A stretch of DNA of 61,235 bases from Eubacteriales bacterium (GCA_018384175.1 JAHAZB010000017.1:1-61235); one strand, 5' to 3'. Shown: positions 8,309 to 15,889, counted from the first letter of the stretch. Numbers and translations are program-made. Notes: generated from the letters alone by a model not told the origin.

Positions 8309-8974
8309 TTAACCTCCGTTTAAACATATAAAGTCCTTTAATGTTTTATCGCTTGGAATCAGTACATCGGTATAGTAAAAGTCAGAGTCCTTATCCTGCA
8401 GAAATTCAAGCATATTCCGATATTCCATACTCAGCTTGGTCTGCTCCGGCAAATAATAGTCGTTATTATCCGGCATAGAGAACAGATAACACGGAATTCC
8501 CGAGAGCTGTCTTAATTGCTTTATTTCCGGCAATGCGTTGTCTCCGGTACACATACGAAATCCGTTTACATTAGAAAACGGATACTCATACAGTTTTGTA
8601 TCATCTCGCAATCTACCCTTATCTGCAACGGTAACATATACATTTGTGATTTTGCCCTGTGCATCAACAGTAAAGCCATAAATTAGCCTCGGAACAGGGA
8701 AATTTTCATAAGTAGTCTTTTCGTAGGTCAGGTCAATTCTGTCCCGACCAAGTTCAACAACCACAAATCTTACTCCGTCCCTTTCACTGAATGAGATGCA
8801 GCTATCCGGCAATATACCGCTATTTATACCCTTTACCTTCACATTTTTAGCAACAATCTGACATAAAGCATCGGGTGTTATTACCTTGTGCCTGATTCTG
8901 TTTCCGGCACGCACGTCAATAACAATGTTCCAATCCTTGTCTATATACAGATTCAAGCCGTGTTTTTTATCCAA
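8309..8974 (-). CDS. hypothetical protein upstream of rad52-like gene, 221 aa
   Basis: A soluble protein with a beta-rich N-terminal half ('LNLYIDKDWNIVIDVRAGNRI') and no membrane segment. It ends 3 bases before the Rad52-like start, and its own start overlaps the preceding gene by 22 bases. The tight packing suggests a role with the recombination module. I do not recognise the family. Confidence 0.7.
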   Translation of the reverse strand: MDKKHGLNLYIDKDWNIVIDVRAGNRIRHKVITPDALCQIVAKNVKVKGINSGILPDSCISFSERDGVRFVVVELGRDRIDLTYEKTTYENFPVPRLIYGFTVDAQGKITNVYVTVADKGRLRDDTKLYEYPFSNVNGFRMCTGDNALPEIKQLRQLSGIPCYLFSMPDNNDYYLPEQTKLSMEYRNMLEFLQDKDSDFYYTDVLIPSDKTLKDFICLNGG

Positions 8975-9582
8975 TCATACCGCCTCCAATATTCATCATC
9001 CTTGTCATAATATTTCTCCCTCAGTTCGTTAAGCTTCATTGAGTACATATCAAAAAGAGTAGCCGCACCACAGGTGAGCTCAAACAAGCTGCCGCAGGAG
9101 TTTATATCAATGTATATGCTGATTGAGCTTGCGTACTTGTGGTTTGTCTTTGTCCTGAGATAGAACGACGCACCTCCGTAGTATGCCGCATCTGTATATA
9201 GGATATATTCCCTTGCCATATTATGCATTTCTCTTTTGTATCCGTTATACTCCTTAAAGCTGATTCTTTTTTCCTGATACAGTCTACCAAGAGTCCTGTA
9301 GTATTCCGTCATATCTCTGCTCGACATAAACCAGATATCATAAGCCGGCTCACAATAATCGTTTATCTGACCGTTTTCGTCTGGATAATATATCGTCTTA
9401 CACTTCACATGCTCAGCAGCATCATACATCTTGCCATAGCCATCCTCTTCAAAGCTCTCGTAGTCATGATCGCAGTCCGAGAATATTTTTATTGCCGTAT
9501 CTCCGCCGTCATCATAGTGAAGCTTTAATATAGTGAGATAGCTCAGGAATTCCTCAAGCCATGCATTATACAGTAACTTCAT
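8953..9582 (-). CDS. hypothetical protein, paralogue A of tandem pair, 209 aa
   Basis: An acidic, tyrosine-rich protein. It aligns along most of its length with the product at 9908-10501: both start with a leucine/tyrosine-rich helix, then 'DDGGDTAIK'/'KQGGREAVK', then 'MTEYYRTLGRLYQEKRIS'/'MCEYYRLLQDLSQRKLIT', then a Cys-Gly-Ala/Ile segment and a charged helical end. With its smaller partner at 9594-9908 it forms one unit of a duplicated two-gene block. Function is unknown; no enzyme motif is visible. Confidence 0.75.
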   Translation of the reverse strand: MKLLYNAWLEEFLSYLTILKLHYDDGGDTAIKIFSDCDHDYESFEEDGYGKMYDAAEHVKCKTIYYPDENGQINDYCEPAYDIWFMSSRDMTEYYRTLGRLYQEKRISFKEYNGYKREMHNMAREYILYTDAAYYGGASFYLRTKTNHKYASSISIYIDINSCGSLFELTCGAATLFDMYSMKLNELREKYYDKDDEYWRRYDWIKNTA

Positions 9583-9593
9583 ATACTACCTCT

Positions 9594-9908
9594 TTAATGA
9601 AAGCTGTTTTTAGGAACAAACATTGCAGCCGCTTCCTCTACTGCGCTAAACAGCAAGCCTGCCGCCCTTATTCTCTCGGAAAGGTGACTGTTATAGAAGT
9701 CCTTGTATTCTTCCAGATCCTCATATGTGAACTCAGAAAAATCAATATCCTCTACATGAAAGCCCTTACCGTCAAACAGTGAGCCTGTTATTGCTTCATG
9801 AAGATACAAAAAACCTTCACTTCGCTCTGGCTGTTCTTTGCTTCTCCTGACACTTCTGATATTCCTGACATCATCAAGAAAACTATCTTTTTTCAGTTCA
9901 AGCTCCAT
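9594..9908 (-). CDS. hypothetical protein, paralogue B of tandem pair, 104 aa
   Basis: A small acidic protein that is clearly related to the product at 10501-10812: shared elements are an initial Lys-rich 'SFL', then 'GFLYLHEAIT'/'GFRYLHNTIT', then 'DIDFSEFTYEDL'/'DLDFSRFTEDDL', then 'LLFS'/'VLFS'. It overlaps its upstream neighbour by one base (stop/start sharing A), showing coupling. Function is unknown. The two copies keep the same order and strand, so the pair was duplicated together. Confidence 0.72.
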   Translation of the reverse strand: MELELKKDSFLDDVRNIRSVRRSKEQPERSEGFLYLHEAITGSLFDGKGFHVEDIDFSEFTYEDLEEYKDFYNSHLSERIRAAGLLFSAVEEAAAMFVPKNSFH

Positions 9909-10501
9909 TACTTAACCTCCGTTTCATCTTTTACCGTGAATTCTTCCTCTAAAAATTTCAATCTCTCTTTGTACCTTTCAAAGACTGCAACAATACCGCA
10001 TACTGCATCAAAAGCTCCGAAGCTTCCGTCGTGATAGTTGTATATCTCGATATGACAATATCCGTCCGGCATAGTCCCGTCGTCAAGATGACAATGAAAA
10101 CCGCCGTCGTTGTACTGCTTATTTACAAGCGCGTGCAGAATATAGTCGGTCATTTCGCTATCAAAAAACCTATACTCATCATCCGTTATAAGCTTTCTTT
10201 GACTAAGGTCTTGAAGCAATCGGTAGTATTCACACATATCTTCGCTTTCGAATATCCATTTCTCACCACAGATATCACCTATCTCGTTAGAATCCTCAAA
10301 TTCCTCACGCAAATATTCATGTTCCGTGCATTCGGGCAGATTTTCAAGCTTATCGAGGCAATTTATCTCATATTCCTCTGTATCAGCCCCAAAATTCCTG
10401 AAACACTTTACCGCTTCTCTTCCGCCTTGCTTATAAACAGCTTTGAGCTTTGAAATATACCAGAACAGTGATGTGATCTCATACTTCAATAGTGGAATCA
10501 T
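9908..10501 (-). CDS. hypothetical protein, paralogue A' of tandem pair, 197 aa
   Basis: Diverged homologue of the 209-aa protein at 8953-9582. The conserved stretch includes 'EDMCEYYRLLQDLSQRKLITDDEY' and a C-terminal 'GAFDAVCGIVAVFERYKERL'. The protein is very acidic, with many Glu/Asp in the first half. It shares single-base stop/start overlaps with both neighbours. No catalytic or membrane motif is visible; the retained pairing with the 100-aa partner suggests the two products may form a complex, which is inference. Confidence 0.75.
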   Translation of the reverse strand: MIPLLKYEITSLFWYISKLKAVYKQGGREAVKCFRNFGADTEEYEINCLDKLENLPECTEHEYLREEFEDSNEIGDICGEKWIFESEDMCEYYRLLQDLSQRKLITDDEYRFFDSEMTDYILHALVNKQYNDGGFHCHLDDGTMPDGYCHIEIYNYHDGSFGAFDAVCGIVAVFERYKERLKFLEEEFTVKDETEVK

Positions 10502-10812
10502 CAGGCAACACCTCTGTACTGCTTCCTCATAGGGAAACTCACTGTATCATAGCTTATCTGGCTAAACAGTACGGCACCTTCCTCAGCCATCGGTTCAAGA
10601 TGTCGTTCATAGTATCTCATATATTCGCTAAGATCGTCTTCTGTAAATCTTGAAAAGTCAAGATCACCGATTTTGAACTCACATCCTTCTGCCAATCTTT
10701 TTGTTATGGTATTATGAAGATACCGAAAGCCTTTGCTTCTGTCCTTAGCATAAATCCCGCCAACTTTTTTCAGCCTTAAGAATTCATTAAGAAAACTCTT
10801 TCTTTTTGCCAC
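10501..10812 (-). CDS. hypothetical protein, paralogue B' of tandem pair, 103 aa
   Basis: Homologue of the 104-aa product at 9594-9908, with a more basic N-terminus ('MAKRKSFLNEFLRLKK'). It begins 12 bases after the methyltransferase stop with a GGAGG-type site, so it is part of the same operon. It is the first gene of the duplicated four-gene block. Function unknown. Confidence 0.72.
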   Translation of the reverse strand: MAKRKSFLNEFLRLKKVGGIYAKDRSKGFRYLHNTITKRLAEGCEFKIGDLDFSRFTEDDLSEYMRYYERHLEPMAEEGAVLFSQISYDTVSFPMRKQYRGVA

Positions 10813-10824
10813 AATATCCCTCCT

Positions 10825-12189
10825 TTATGCCAGTCTTTTTACTCCGTCTGGAGTCAGCACATTAAATATCATCTTATTCACTCTTGTTTCTGTAAGCGTA
10901 CCCAAGTCTTTATTCTCACGGCATTTAAGCTCCTTAATCACACGTCCCTTTATGACATGCGGCTCATCGCAGTCAACATAACCATTGATAAGGCCGCTAC
11001 CGCCGATCAAGCCTATTTGACCGAGATTTAACGGCATAAGCGGACGGTGTACCATCTGCTCAAGTTTGCTTTTCTCAAAGAGCATTTCGATTGACCTCGA
11101 GCGTGCAAGCTGTCTTTTAAGCTCGCCTAAGTTAAACTCGGCACCTCTGAATAAATCTACATCTTTGCGTATATCAGGCAATGGATAGCTTTCTTGTTTC
11201 AATTTACTGATTAGCGGAATACACTCCTGATGAGTTGCATACTGAGAAAGAACTTCTGCCTCGTCACTACCATCATCTCTTTCCTTCTTGATGCCTAACA
11301 CTGCAATCTGACTAAATTTCGAGAATTCATCATCTAAAAAGCGATAGACTGATATATCTCTAAAATTATCACACAGTATCCTGCAAATATCGAAAGTCAA
11401 GCGGTAATACGGAATGACATATATAAGTACCCCATCAGGCATAAGATGATGCAGGCTTTCTACCAAAAAACGTTTCTCACTCCTTGTTTTTATTCCATCC
11501 TTTTCTATCTTATTTAAGTACGGAGGATTCAAAAAAATACAATGGAATGAATCCTGTCCTATTCTTGAATAGAAATAACTGCCATAACCCACATGGTTAA
11601 TCCTATTATCAGCCTCTGTTCGTCTTGCTTTATCAATCTCTATACCGAAACTGTCTGCATTTACTCCGCTTGCCAATGTTTCTAAAGCCAGTCCTTCTCC
11701 ACAGCATGGGTCAAGAATGTTTACCTGATTTTCTGGGAATACAAGCGATGACTTTATCATCTTGATATGCTCTGTGTCTGTAGGATAGTATCCCATTCTG
11801 ATCTCGTTCATAAGATGACCGACAACTCTTGCATTCACCTTTTCATTTTTCGGGATATTACTGCATAGCATCTCTACTGCACTAATTAACTTTGCATAGT
11901 CCGGTGTTATCAGATTAAACTGCTTTACCGAAGCATACAGTCTGTTGGCAAAATCTGCGCTGTCAGCCATTTCACATTCCGAAAACAAAAGGCTCAGGTT
12001 CATAACTGTATCAAGCAGCTTTTTCTTTTCTGCTTCAAGCTCTGAATAGGTGTCTTTTGCTCTTTGTTTCTGTCCTTTTTGCATGTAGATATCAATAGCT
12101 TTTCGTTTTATGGGCATTGCTTCAGCGATACCTGCAAGTGTCCTTTCAAGCTCCTCAAACATATCAAGAGCATAAAAATGTTCCTCCAT
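10825..12189 (-). CDS. class I SAM-dependent methyltransferase, DUF6094-like (probable DNA adenine methyltransferase)
   Basis: After an N-terminal helical region of ~130 residues there is a Rossmann methyltransferase core. Motif I is 'ILDPCCGEGLALE' and the catalytic motif IV is 'FLNPPYLNK' (NPPY), the signature of N6-adenine or N4-cytosine methyltransferases. The layout resembles the DUF6094 family found with PRTRC-like genes on plasmids. It may mark the element's DNA against host restriction or regulate replication. No restriction endonuclease is found nearby, so it is probably an orphan methyltransferase. It overlaps the preceding small gene by one base. Confidence 0.82.
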   Translation of the reverse strand: MEEHFYALDMFEELERTLAGIAEAMPIKRKAIDIYMQKGQKQRAKDTYSELEAEKKKLLDTVMNLSLLFSECEMADSADFANRLYASVKQFNLITPDYAKLISAVEMLCSNIPKNEKVNARVVGHLMNEIRMGYYPTDTEHIKMIKSSLVFPENQVNILDPCCGEGLALETLASGVNADSFGIEIDKARRTEADNRINHVGYGSYFYSRIGQDSFHCIFLNPPYLNKIEKDGIKTRSEKRFLVESLHHLMPDGVLIYVIPYYRLTFDICRILCDNFRDISVYRFLDDEFSKFSQIAVLGIKKERDDGSDEAEVLSQYATHQECIPLISKLKQESYPLPDIRKDVDLFRGAEFNLGELKRQLARSRSIEMLFEKSKLEQMVHRPLMPLNLGQIGLIGGSGLINGYVDCDEPHVIKGRVIKELKCRENKDLGTLTETRVNKMIFNVLTPDGVKRLA

Positions 12190-12377
12190 CAGGCAACCCT
12201 CCCGACATCGTTATGAAAGGCTGTGCTTTCGCTCCGGCTGGATTTAATCAGTGTCCTTCTGCCGAACACATCCACACTTTCAAGCTTTTCGGTCAGTGTT
12301 ACCGTGGTCTTTTCAGATGTCATTACTACCTCTTTTCGCTGTGTTAAAACGAAATCGTCAAGCTTTCTATTTCTCAT
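12189..12377 (-). CDS. small protein between methyltransferase and E1-like genes, ~62 aa
   Basis: I start it at the second ATG because it has an AAAGG site nine bases upstream; the ORF track's TTG start at 12386 is less likely. The product is polar, with a beta-like centre ('TTVTLTEKLESVDVFGRRTLI') and no cysteine. It overlaps the stop of the E1-like gene and shares a base with the methyltransferase start, so it is firmly embedded in the operon. By position it matches the small PRTRC-C component of proteobacterial PRTRC clusters, but I see no sequence similarity and its tail does not end in Gly-Gly. Function unknown. Confidence 0.6.
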   Translation of the reverse strand: MRNRKLDDFVLTQRKEVVMTSEKTTVTLTEKLESVDVFGRRTLIKSSRSESTAFHNDVGRVA

Positions 12378-13101
12378 ACTGTGCAATACCTTTCATCAAG
12401 AGTTTTCTTGCAGAAAATGCAATCTTAGTAGTTTCAAGCTCTCCTTTTGCAAGCAGATAGTAAAGCATTGTACTGATTGCCGTTGCTGCAAAGATATTCG
12501 CCGCAATACTCTGCGGTGCCGACACGCTCCGCTCCGCACAAGAAAGCTCGGACGGAAATTTCTCTGTATCGGTCAGAATATCCGGAAATATACTTGCAAC
12601 TGGCTCTGATACAACCTTACCATTTTCCTTGATACCGCACACAACCTGTCCTGTGTATTCGCCGTTACCTGAGTCAATGTATATAACGTCATCCAGTTTA
12701 TTGAATACGTTATGACACATCACTCTCGAACGGTTATTATCCACAGCACCGATTATGATATATGCAGGCTTTTGCGACCTTGCTTCATTGGTTTTAGGAA
12801 TCAGCAAATCACATAGCATATCTTCATCCTCGATATATTCGGGAATATATTCCGTTTCAATACCAAAGGTTTCTGAATATCTTTCTGCCATCGCCTCTGC
12901 CTTGTTGGTACCAATATCAAACTCAGAAAAGTTCTGCCGTATAAGGTTCTTCTTCTCTACAATATCACCGTCTGCAATTACAACCCTGTATTTCCTCTTT
13001 GTTGCATAAGCAATACGGTACAGATGCGGAATAACGTACCCGCCCGTACCGCCTGCTCCGATAATAAGGATGGAAACAGGTCTTGAAAGTTGAAGCTTCA
13101 T
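12367..13101 (-). CDS. ThiF/E1-like adenylating enzyme, PRTRC-system type
   Basis: A Rossmann glycine-rich loop 'GAGGTGG' lies at residues 15-21, the acidic 'DGD' at 44-46 and the 'KKNLIRQNF' arginine segment at 50-58, all diagnostic of E1/ThiF/MoeB adenylating enzymes. A conserved cysteine (C188, 'ELSCAERS') sits where PRTRC ThiF proteins have their catalytic-type cysteine. Such enzymes adenylate the C-terminus of a small ubiquitin-like protein using ATP. It overlaps the JAMM-protein gene by four bases, so the pair is translationally coupled. The substrate protein is not obvious; candidates are the adjacent 62-aa protein or a domain of the JAMM protein. Confidence 0.88.
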   Translation of the reverse strand: MKLQLSRPVSILIIGAGGTGGYVIPHLYRIAYATKRKYRVVIADGDIVEKKNLIRQNFSEFDIGTNKAEAMAERYSETFGIETEYIPEYIEDEDMLCDLLIPKTNEARSQKPAYIIIGAVDNNRSRVMCHNVFNKLDDVIYIDSGNGEYTGQVVCGIKENGKVVSEPVASIFPDILTDTEKFPSELSCAERSVSAPQSIAANIFAATAISTMLYYLLAKGELETTKIAFSARKLLMKGIAQYEK

Positions 13102-14492
13102 TTCATCTCCTCCTGTTCCTTAATCTCCTTTATCGTAACTGCATCCTTCCACTTTTCGGGGAATGTTCCGTCAATGCCGTCAAAAATATCTTCAAGCGGA
13201 ATTTCCACAAACTTACCACCCACTGAAATTCTGACAAGAATATCCGGGAACACTTTATCAAAGCTGCCAACTACTGCATAAAGTCCGGTTGCCTTTTCGT
13301 CCTTATCATCATCACCGGAGAAATATGCCGGCATGGTGTTATGAGAATGGATTTCCATTACAAGAATAAACCTCTCATCTTCAAGCGGCATTTCGGTTGT
13401 GTCAACACTTGCTTTTGATACCTCCTGTTTCGGTATATGAACAAAGTATCTTTCTTCCGTCTTTGACCAGAAGATGTATGCAAGAGCTTCCGTAATCCTA
13501 TCCTTCGTGATATATGACTTGAAGAATGCCAATATCTCCGACAAGACAGAAAACGGGATTTTAGGAAGGGCGGGGATAAACCCAGCCCTTACCTTTTGGA
13601 ATGCAGTCGCTTTTCTTGTCTGAACGATAAAAGTACCGACGCCGTTTGAGCGTATCTCATAGAGTCTGCCGTTTTCGGATGGGACATATGAGATTACTTT
13701 ATCGCTCATTCTTGCAGCGTCAACCGTTTCATACAAGCCCTTGTATGCTGACATTACACCCTTCTTTTTTGCTTTAACACTCGGTGTAATTTCGCACTTT
13801 AAATCGCCCTTTGCTTTTTTGATTGCCTCAGGAAATTCCTTAGATTCCTCAATCTTCTTTTTAAAAGATGCAATCGTAGTGTCCTTTGGAGTAGTTACAT
13901 TTTTTGAAATGCTTCCATATGTAACCTTCCATGATACATTCTCTCCGTCGTCAAGCTCCGGGAAATCCTCTGCCTTTTCCAAACGCAAGGCTTCAAAGGT
14001 GATTGATGTATCAACAATTTCGTCCTTCGCCTTTCCGTATACGAAAATCGGGAGTTTTTTAATCAACCCACTTTTGGCACTTTCTGTTTCTTTCTTCTCC
14101 GCCGCTGCAAGTTCCGACGCATATATATCTTCGTCACTTTCCAGTTTGTCTGCATCTGCATTTGTGACTGCTGCGGCGTTTTCAGTTGCGGCAGGTTGTT
14201 CGACTGCTTCTTCATTCTTTTCCTCCACTTTCTCTGTACTTGGTGCTGTCTGTTCTGCAATTACCTGTGCCTCTGCTGATTGAGTAGCTACAGGCTCAGC
14301 TTGCTGTGCTACAGATGTTTCAGCAGCCTCGACAGGTGTTTTTTCTTCCTCTTTCGGTGTCTGCTCTGGCTCAGGCGTGCTTTCGCCGAACAGTTTGTCA
14401 AGGTCAGTATCCTCAAACATACCGCCAAAATCGTTGCTTCCTAAATCCATTGCGTCATCACCAAACATAATGTTCATTTTATCCTCTAACAT
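13098..14492 (-). CDS. JAMM/MPN-domain protein, PRTRC protein A-like, with acidic N-terminal linker
   Basis: The C-terminal ~100 residues contain a perfect JAMM metalloprotease motif: Glu in 'VMEIHSHN' and H382-x-H384-x7-S392-x2-D395. JAMM enzymes remove ubiquitin-like modifiers using zinc. The first ~115 residues are a low-complexity Glu/Ala/Thr/Val linker starting with an acidic 'DLDKLFGES' segment. The middle (about 140-330) is an unidentified mixed alpha/beta region that might contain a modifier-like or E2-like fold; this is only a guess. A GGAGG site precedes the ATG. Coupling with the E1-like gene strongly supports a bacterial conjugation/deconjugation-like system of PRTRC type. Confidence 0.85.
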   Translation of the reverse strand: MLEDKMNIMFGDDAMDLGSNDFGGMFEDTDLDKLFGESTPEPEQTPKEEEKTPVEAAETSVAQQAEPVATQSAEAQVIAEQTAPSTEKVEEKNEEAVEQPAATENAAAVTNADADKLESDEDIYASELAAAEKKETESAKSGLIKKLPIFVYGKAKDEIVDTSITFEALRLEKAEDFPELDDGENVSWKVTYGSISKNVTTPKDTTIASFKKKIEESKEFPEAIKKAKGDLKCEITPSVKAKKKGVMSAYKGLYETVDAARMSDKVISYVPSENGRLYEIRSNGVGTFIVQTRKATAFQKVRAGFIPALPKIPFSVLSEILAFFKSYITKDRITEALAYIFWSKTEERYFVHIPKQEVSKASVDTTEMPLEDERFILVMEIHSHNTMPAYFSGDDDKDEKATGLYAVVGSFDKVFPDILVRISVGGKFVEIPLEDIFDGIDGTFPEKWKDAVTIKEIKEQEEMK

Positions 14493-14546
14493 TTTTCTTT
14501 CCTCCTCTTTTTTTCTCTCGCCTATAGTTTCCTTACTTAATCACCC

Positions 14547-15008
14547 TCAAGCTTCCACACACCTCCTGAACGCAGACTGCCTTAACGCATTTCCGCAAGA
14601 GTATCTATGTAAAAGCCTGTACCCTCCATTGGGACGGCTGTGTTTCCTTTTAACACATACGTCAGGGGCATTCCTACCATCTGCAATCGTATCACCAAAT
14701 ATAATCTTTTCAGGATACGACATCTGATAGTCAAGACTCAGTACAACTACATTCCCTCTTTCATTCCTCTGATCTTTAAAGTGCTGACCTATTGCCGTTG
14801 ACATAGCCTGTATTGCAAATAATTCAAACGAATCGATTTCATCTTTTCGCTCATCGTATTCGCACACAGCTTCTAAAAACGGGAATACAGCAATGTCATA
14901 ATATTCATCCATTGCCAGATGTCTCGATTTTAGAAAGTCAAGCAAAATGTTATGTTGCTCCTCTGCCAACCTCCTCTGCCTCTCTGTTAACCTTTTTGTT
15001 TCATTCAT
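14547..15008 (-). CDS. sigma-70-like protein lacking region 4, 153 aa
   Basis: I choose the ATG at 15008 because GGAGG lies 8-9 bases upstream; the track's longer start has no such site. Residues ~25-110 resemble sigma factor region 2: 'EYYDIAVFPFLEAVCEYDE' followed by 'FAIQAMSTAIGQHFKDQRNERG', the core-binding and -10 recognition segments. The expected region 4 helix-turn-helix is missing; instead there is a short basic, cysteine-containing tail. It could be a truncated or degenerate sigma factor, or a regulator that only binds core polymerase. It is the first gene after the structured leader RNA, which makes a role in transcription control of this operon attractive. Confidence 0.65.
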   Translation of the reverse strand: MNETKRLTERQRRLAEEQHNILLDFLKSRHLAMDEYYDIAVFPFLEAVCEYDERKDEIDSFELFAIQAMSTAIGQHFKDQRNERGNVVVLSLDYQMSYPEKIIFGDTIADGRNAPDVCVKRKHSRPNGGYRLLHRYSCGNALRQSAFRRCVEA

Positions 15009-15032
15009 TTTCTTTTCCTCCTTTTTTCGGGC

Positions 15033-15208
15033 AAAAAAACACACGATGAAAAGTATCTACTTAACCTCGTGTGTTTAATTAACCTCAAATATTTAGTTTA
15101 CCTCGTAAAAATGCAAAAACAGGTTCTAAAGGACATACCTATCCCGTAAGATAGAGTTTCCTAAAGAACCCGTTTTAACCGTAACCGTTTTAGCTGCACC
15201 ATTTTTAC
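15033..15208 (-). ncRNA. structured 5' leader RNA, copy 1, ending in terminator-like hairpin
   Basis: Transcribed leftward from the promoter at 15215-15243. The RNA closes with a 9-bp stem GUAAAAAUG/CAUUUUUAC (15200-15208 with 15105-15113). Inside lies a 12-bp stem AAAACGGGUUCU/AGAACCUGUUUU (15165-15176 with 15116-15127) and an apical hairpin CUAUC/GAUAG (15139-15154). One strand between the stems carries a repeated ACGGUU. A separate hairpin with ACACACG/CGUGUGU arms and a U7 tract (15033-15075) follows before the GGAGG of the sigma-like gene. The near-identical copy at 34 kb keeps the pairing, which supports a conserved RNA. I do not recognise it as a known class. Confidence 0.75.
15038..15075 (-). 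terminator. terminator-like hairpin in leader of the sigma-like gene (attenuator candidate)
   Basis: Arms AACACACG and CGTGTGTT enclose an inner AAGTA/TACTT stem. On the minus strand the hairpin is followed by seven T residues. It lies between the leader RNA and the first gene, so transcription of the 14.5-kb operon must pass it. The sequence differs from the hairpin at the same place in copy 2, although the architecture is kept. Confidence 0.7.
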
Positions 15209-15280
15209 AAGCTCATTTTATCACGCTATTTCCTACCTTGCAATATGTGGAGCTGTTTTTTTATGAAGTTTTATTTTTTT
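15097..15280 (-). repeat. 184-bp promoter/leader cassette, copy 1
   Basis: Aligns without gaps to 34090-34273 with about 10 substitutions (roughly 95% identity). It covers an upstream T/A-rich stretch, a shared GTGGAGCTGTTTT word, the promoter and the entire structured leader. Identity stops at the end of the closing stem, where each copy continues with its own terminator-like hairpin. The rest of the 15045-15338 intergenic stretch is the HU terminator. Confidence 0.9.
15215..15243 (-). promoter_or_regulatory. promoter of the leader RNA copy 1 and the 15.0-0.4 kb operon
   Basis: Minus-strand -35 TTGCAA and -10 TAAAAT with a 17-base spacer. The same elements at the same spacing occur in copy 2. 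An expected start site about seven bases downstream coincides with the first base of the closing stem of the leader RNA. Confidence 0.75.
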
Positions 15281-15291
15281 TATAAAAAAAA

Positions 15292-15320
15292 GAGAACGGC
15301 TACTCATTGTAACCGTCCTC
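15292..15320 (-). terminator. Rho-independent terminator of the HU gene
   Basis: A hairpin with 12-bp arms (GAGGACGGTTAC / GTAGCCGTTCTC, with G-U pairs) is followed on the minus strand by a run of eight T residues. It lies 20 bases after the HU stop codon and just upstream of the leader cassette, isolating the two transcription units. Confidence 0.85.
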
Positions 15321-15338
15321 AAAAATTGTGTATTGCCT

Positions 15339-15611
15339 TTAGTTAAGCATATCCTTGAATGCCTTACCTGCCTTGAATGCAGGTGCTTTGCTTGCAGCAA
15401 TCTTAATCTTTTCGCCCGTTCTTGGATTCTTACCATCACGAGCTGCTCTTTCTCTGGTCTCAAATGTACCAAAGCCGATAAGAGAAACCTTATCACCAGC
15501 TTTTACAGCCTCTTCAATAGACTCAACACAAGCATTAAGTGCCTTTTCAGCATCCTTCTTTGACAAACCTGCCTTTTCAGCCATTGCTGCTACTAATTCC
15601 GCTTTATTCAT
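15339..15611 (-). CDS. HU-family DNA-binding protein
   Basis: A 90-residue protein of standard HU length. It begins 'MNKAELVAAMAEKAGLSKKDAEKAL', contains 'GFGTFETRERAARDGKNPRTGE' (the DNA-binding beta-arm region with the conserved Asn-Pro) and ends with 'FKAGKAFKDMLN'. HU dimers bend and compact DNA and help replication and recombination complexes. It has its own promoter and terminator, so it forms a separate transcription unit, probably well expressed. The call is certain for the family; the element's HU may differ in role from the host's own HU. Confidence 0.97.
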   Translation of the reverse strand: MNKAELVAAMAEKAGLSKKDAEKALNACVESIEEAVKAGDKVSLIGFGTFETRERAARDGKNPRTGEKIKIAASKAPAFKAGKAFKDMLN

Positions 15612-15645
15612 TAACCTTTCCCTCCTTTGTCATTTCTTCCCTGAT

Positions 15646-15674
15646 ATTTTATCACAGACTGCTAAGAATAGCAA
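15646..15674 (-). promoter_or_regulatory. promoter of the HU gene
   Basis: Minus-strand -35 TTGCTA and -10 TAAAAT separated by 17 bases. It lies 35 bases before the HU start codon and is followed by an AAAGGAGG ribosome binding site. Confidence 0.65.
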
Positions 15675-15700
15675 GAATAATATTATTCCGCTCCAAACTC

Positions 15701-15889
15701 TTAACTTTCATAAATGACTTTATACACTGAGTTTTTGGTCTCAAACTCAATTTCTTGTTTAGTCCGCTTATATATTACTGCCACCTCAGACGTATAATGT
15801 GTTGGTTTACCATTTTGCAGGATTACAGCACGCTCACCGATAACAGGTTCACCAGCAAAACTTCCGTAAACCTCAATAACACGTTTCAT
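15701..15889 (-). CDS. small beta-rich protein, paralogue of the 23926-24138 product, 62 aa
   Basis: A small protein with the pattern 'PVIGERAVILQNGKPTHYTSEVAVI', then 'IEFETKNSVYKVIYE'. The same pattern occurs in the gene at 23926-24138 ('PEIGERMVIIQGENPEYFTSKVVAI', 'IEVETTNTIYRITYE'), so the two are paralogues. It is expected to be a compact beta-barrel-like fold from the alternating hydrophobic pattern. No membrane or signal sequence. Function unknown. The two copies lie on either side of the RHS toxin island. Confidence 0.7.
   Translation of the reverse strand: MKRVIEVYGSFAGEPVIGERAVILQNGKPTHYTSEVAVIYKRTKQEIEFETKNSVYKVIYES

Noticed and set aside
13741-14283. 180-aa plus-strand ORF
   Set aside because: It is the antisense shadow of the Glu/Ala/Lys-rich part of the JAMM protein; Ser/Phe-rich composition is typical of such shadows.
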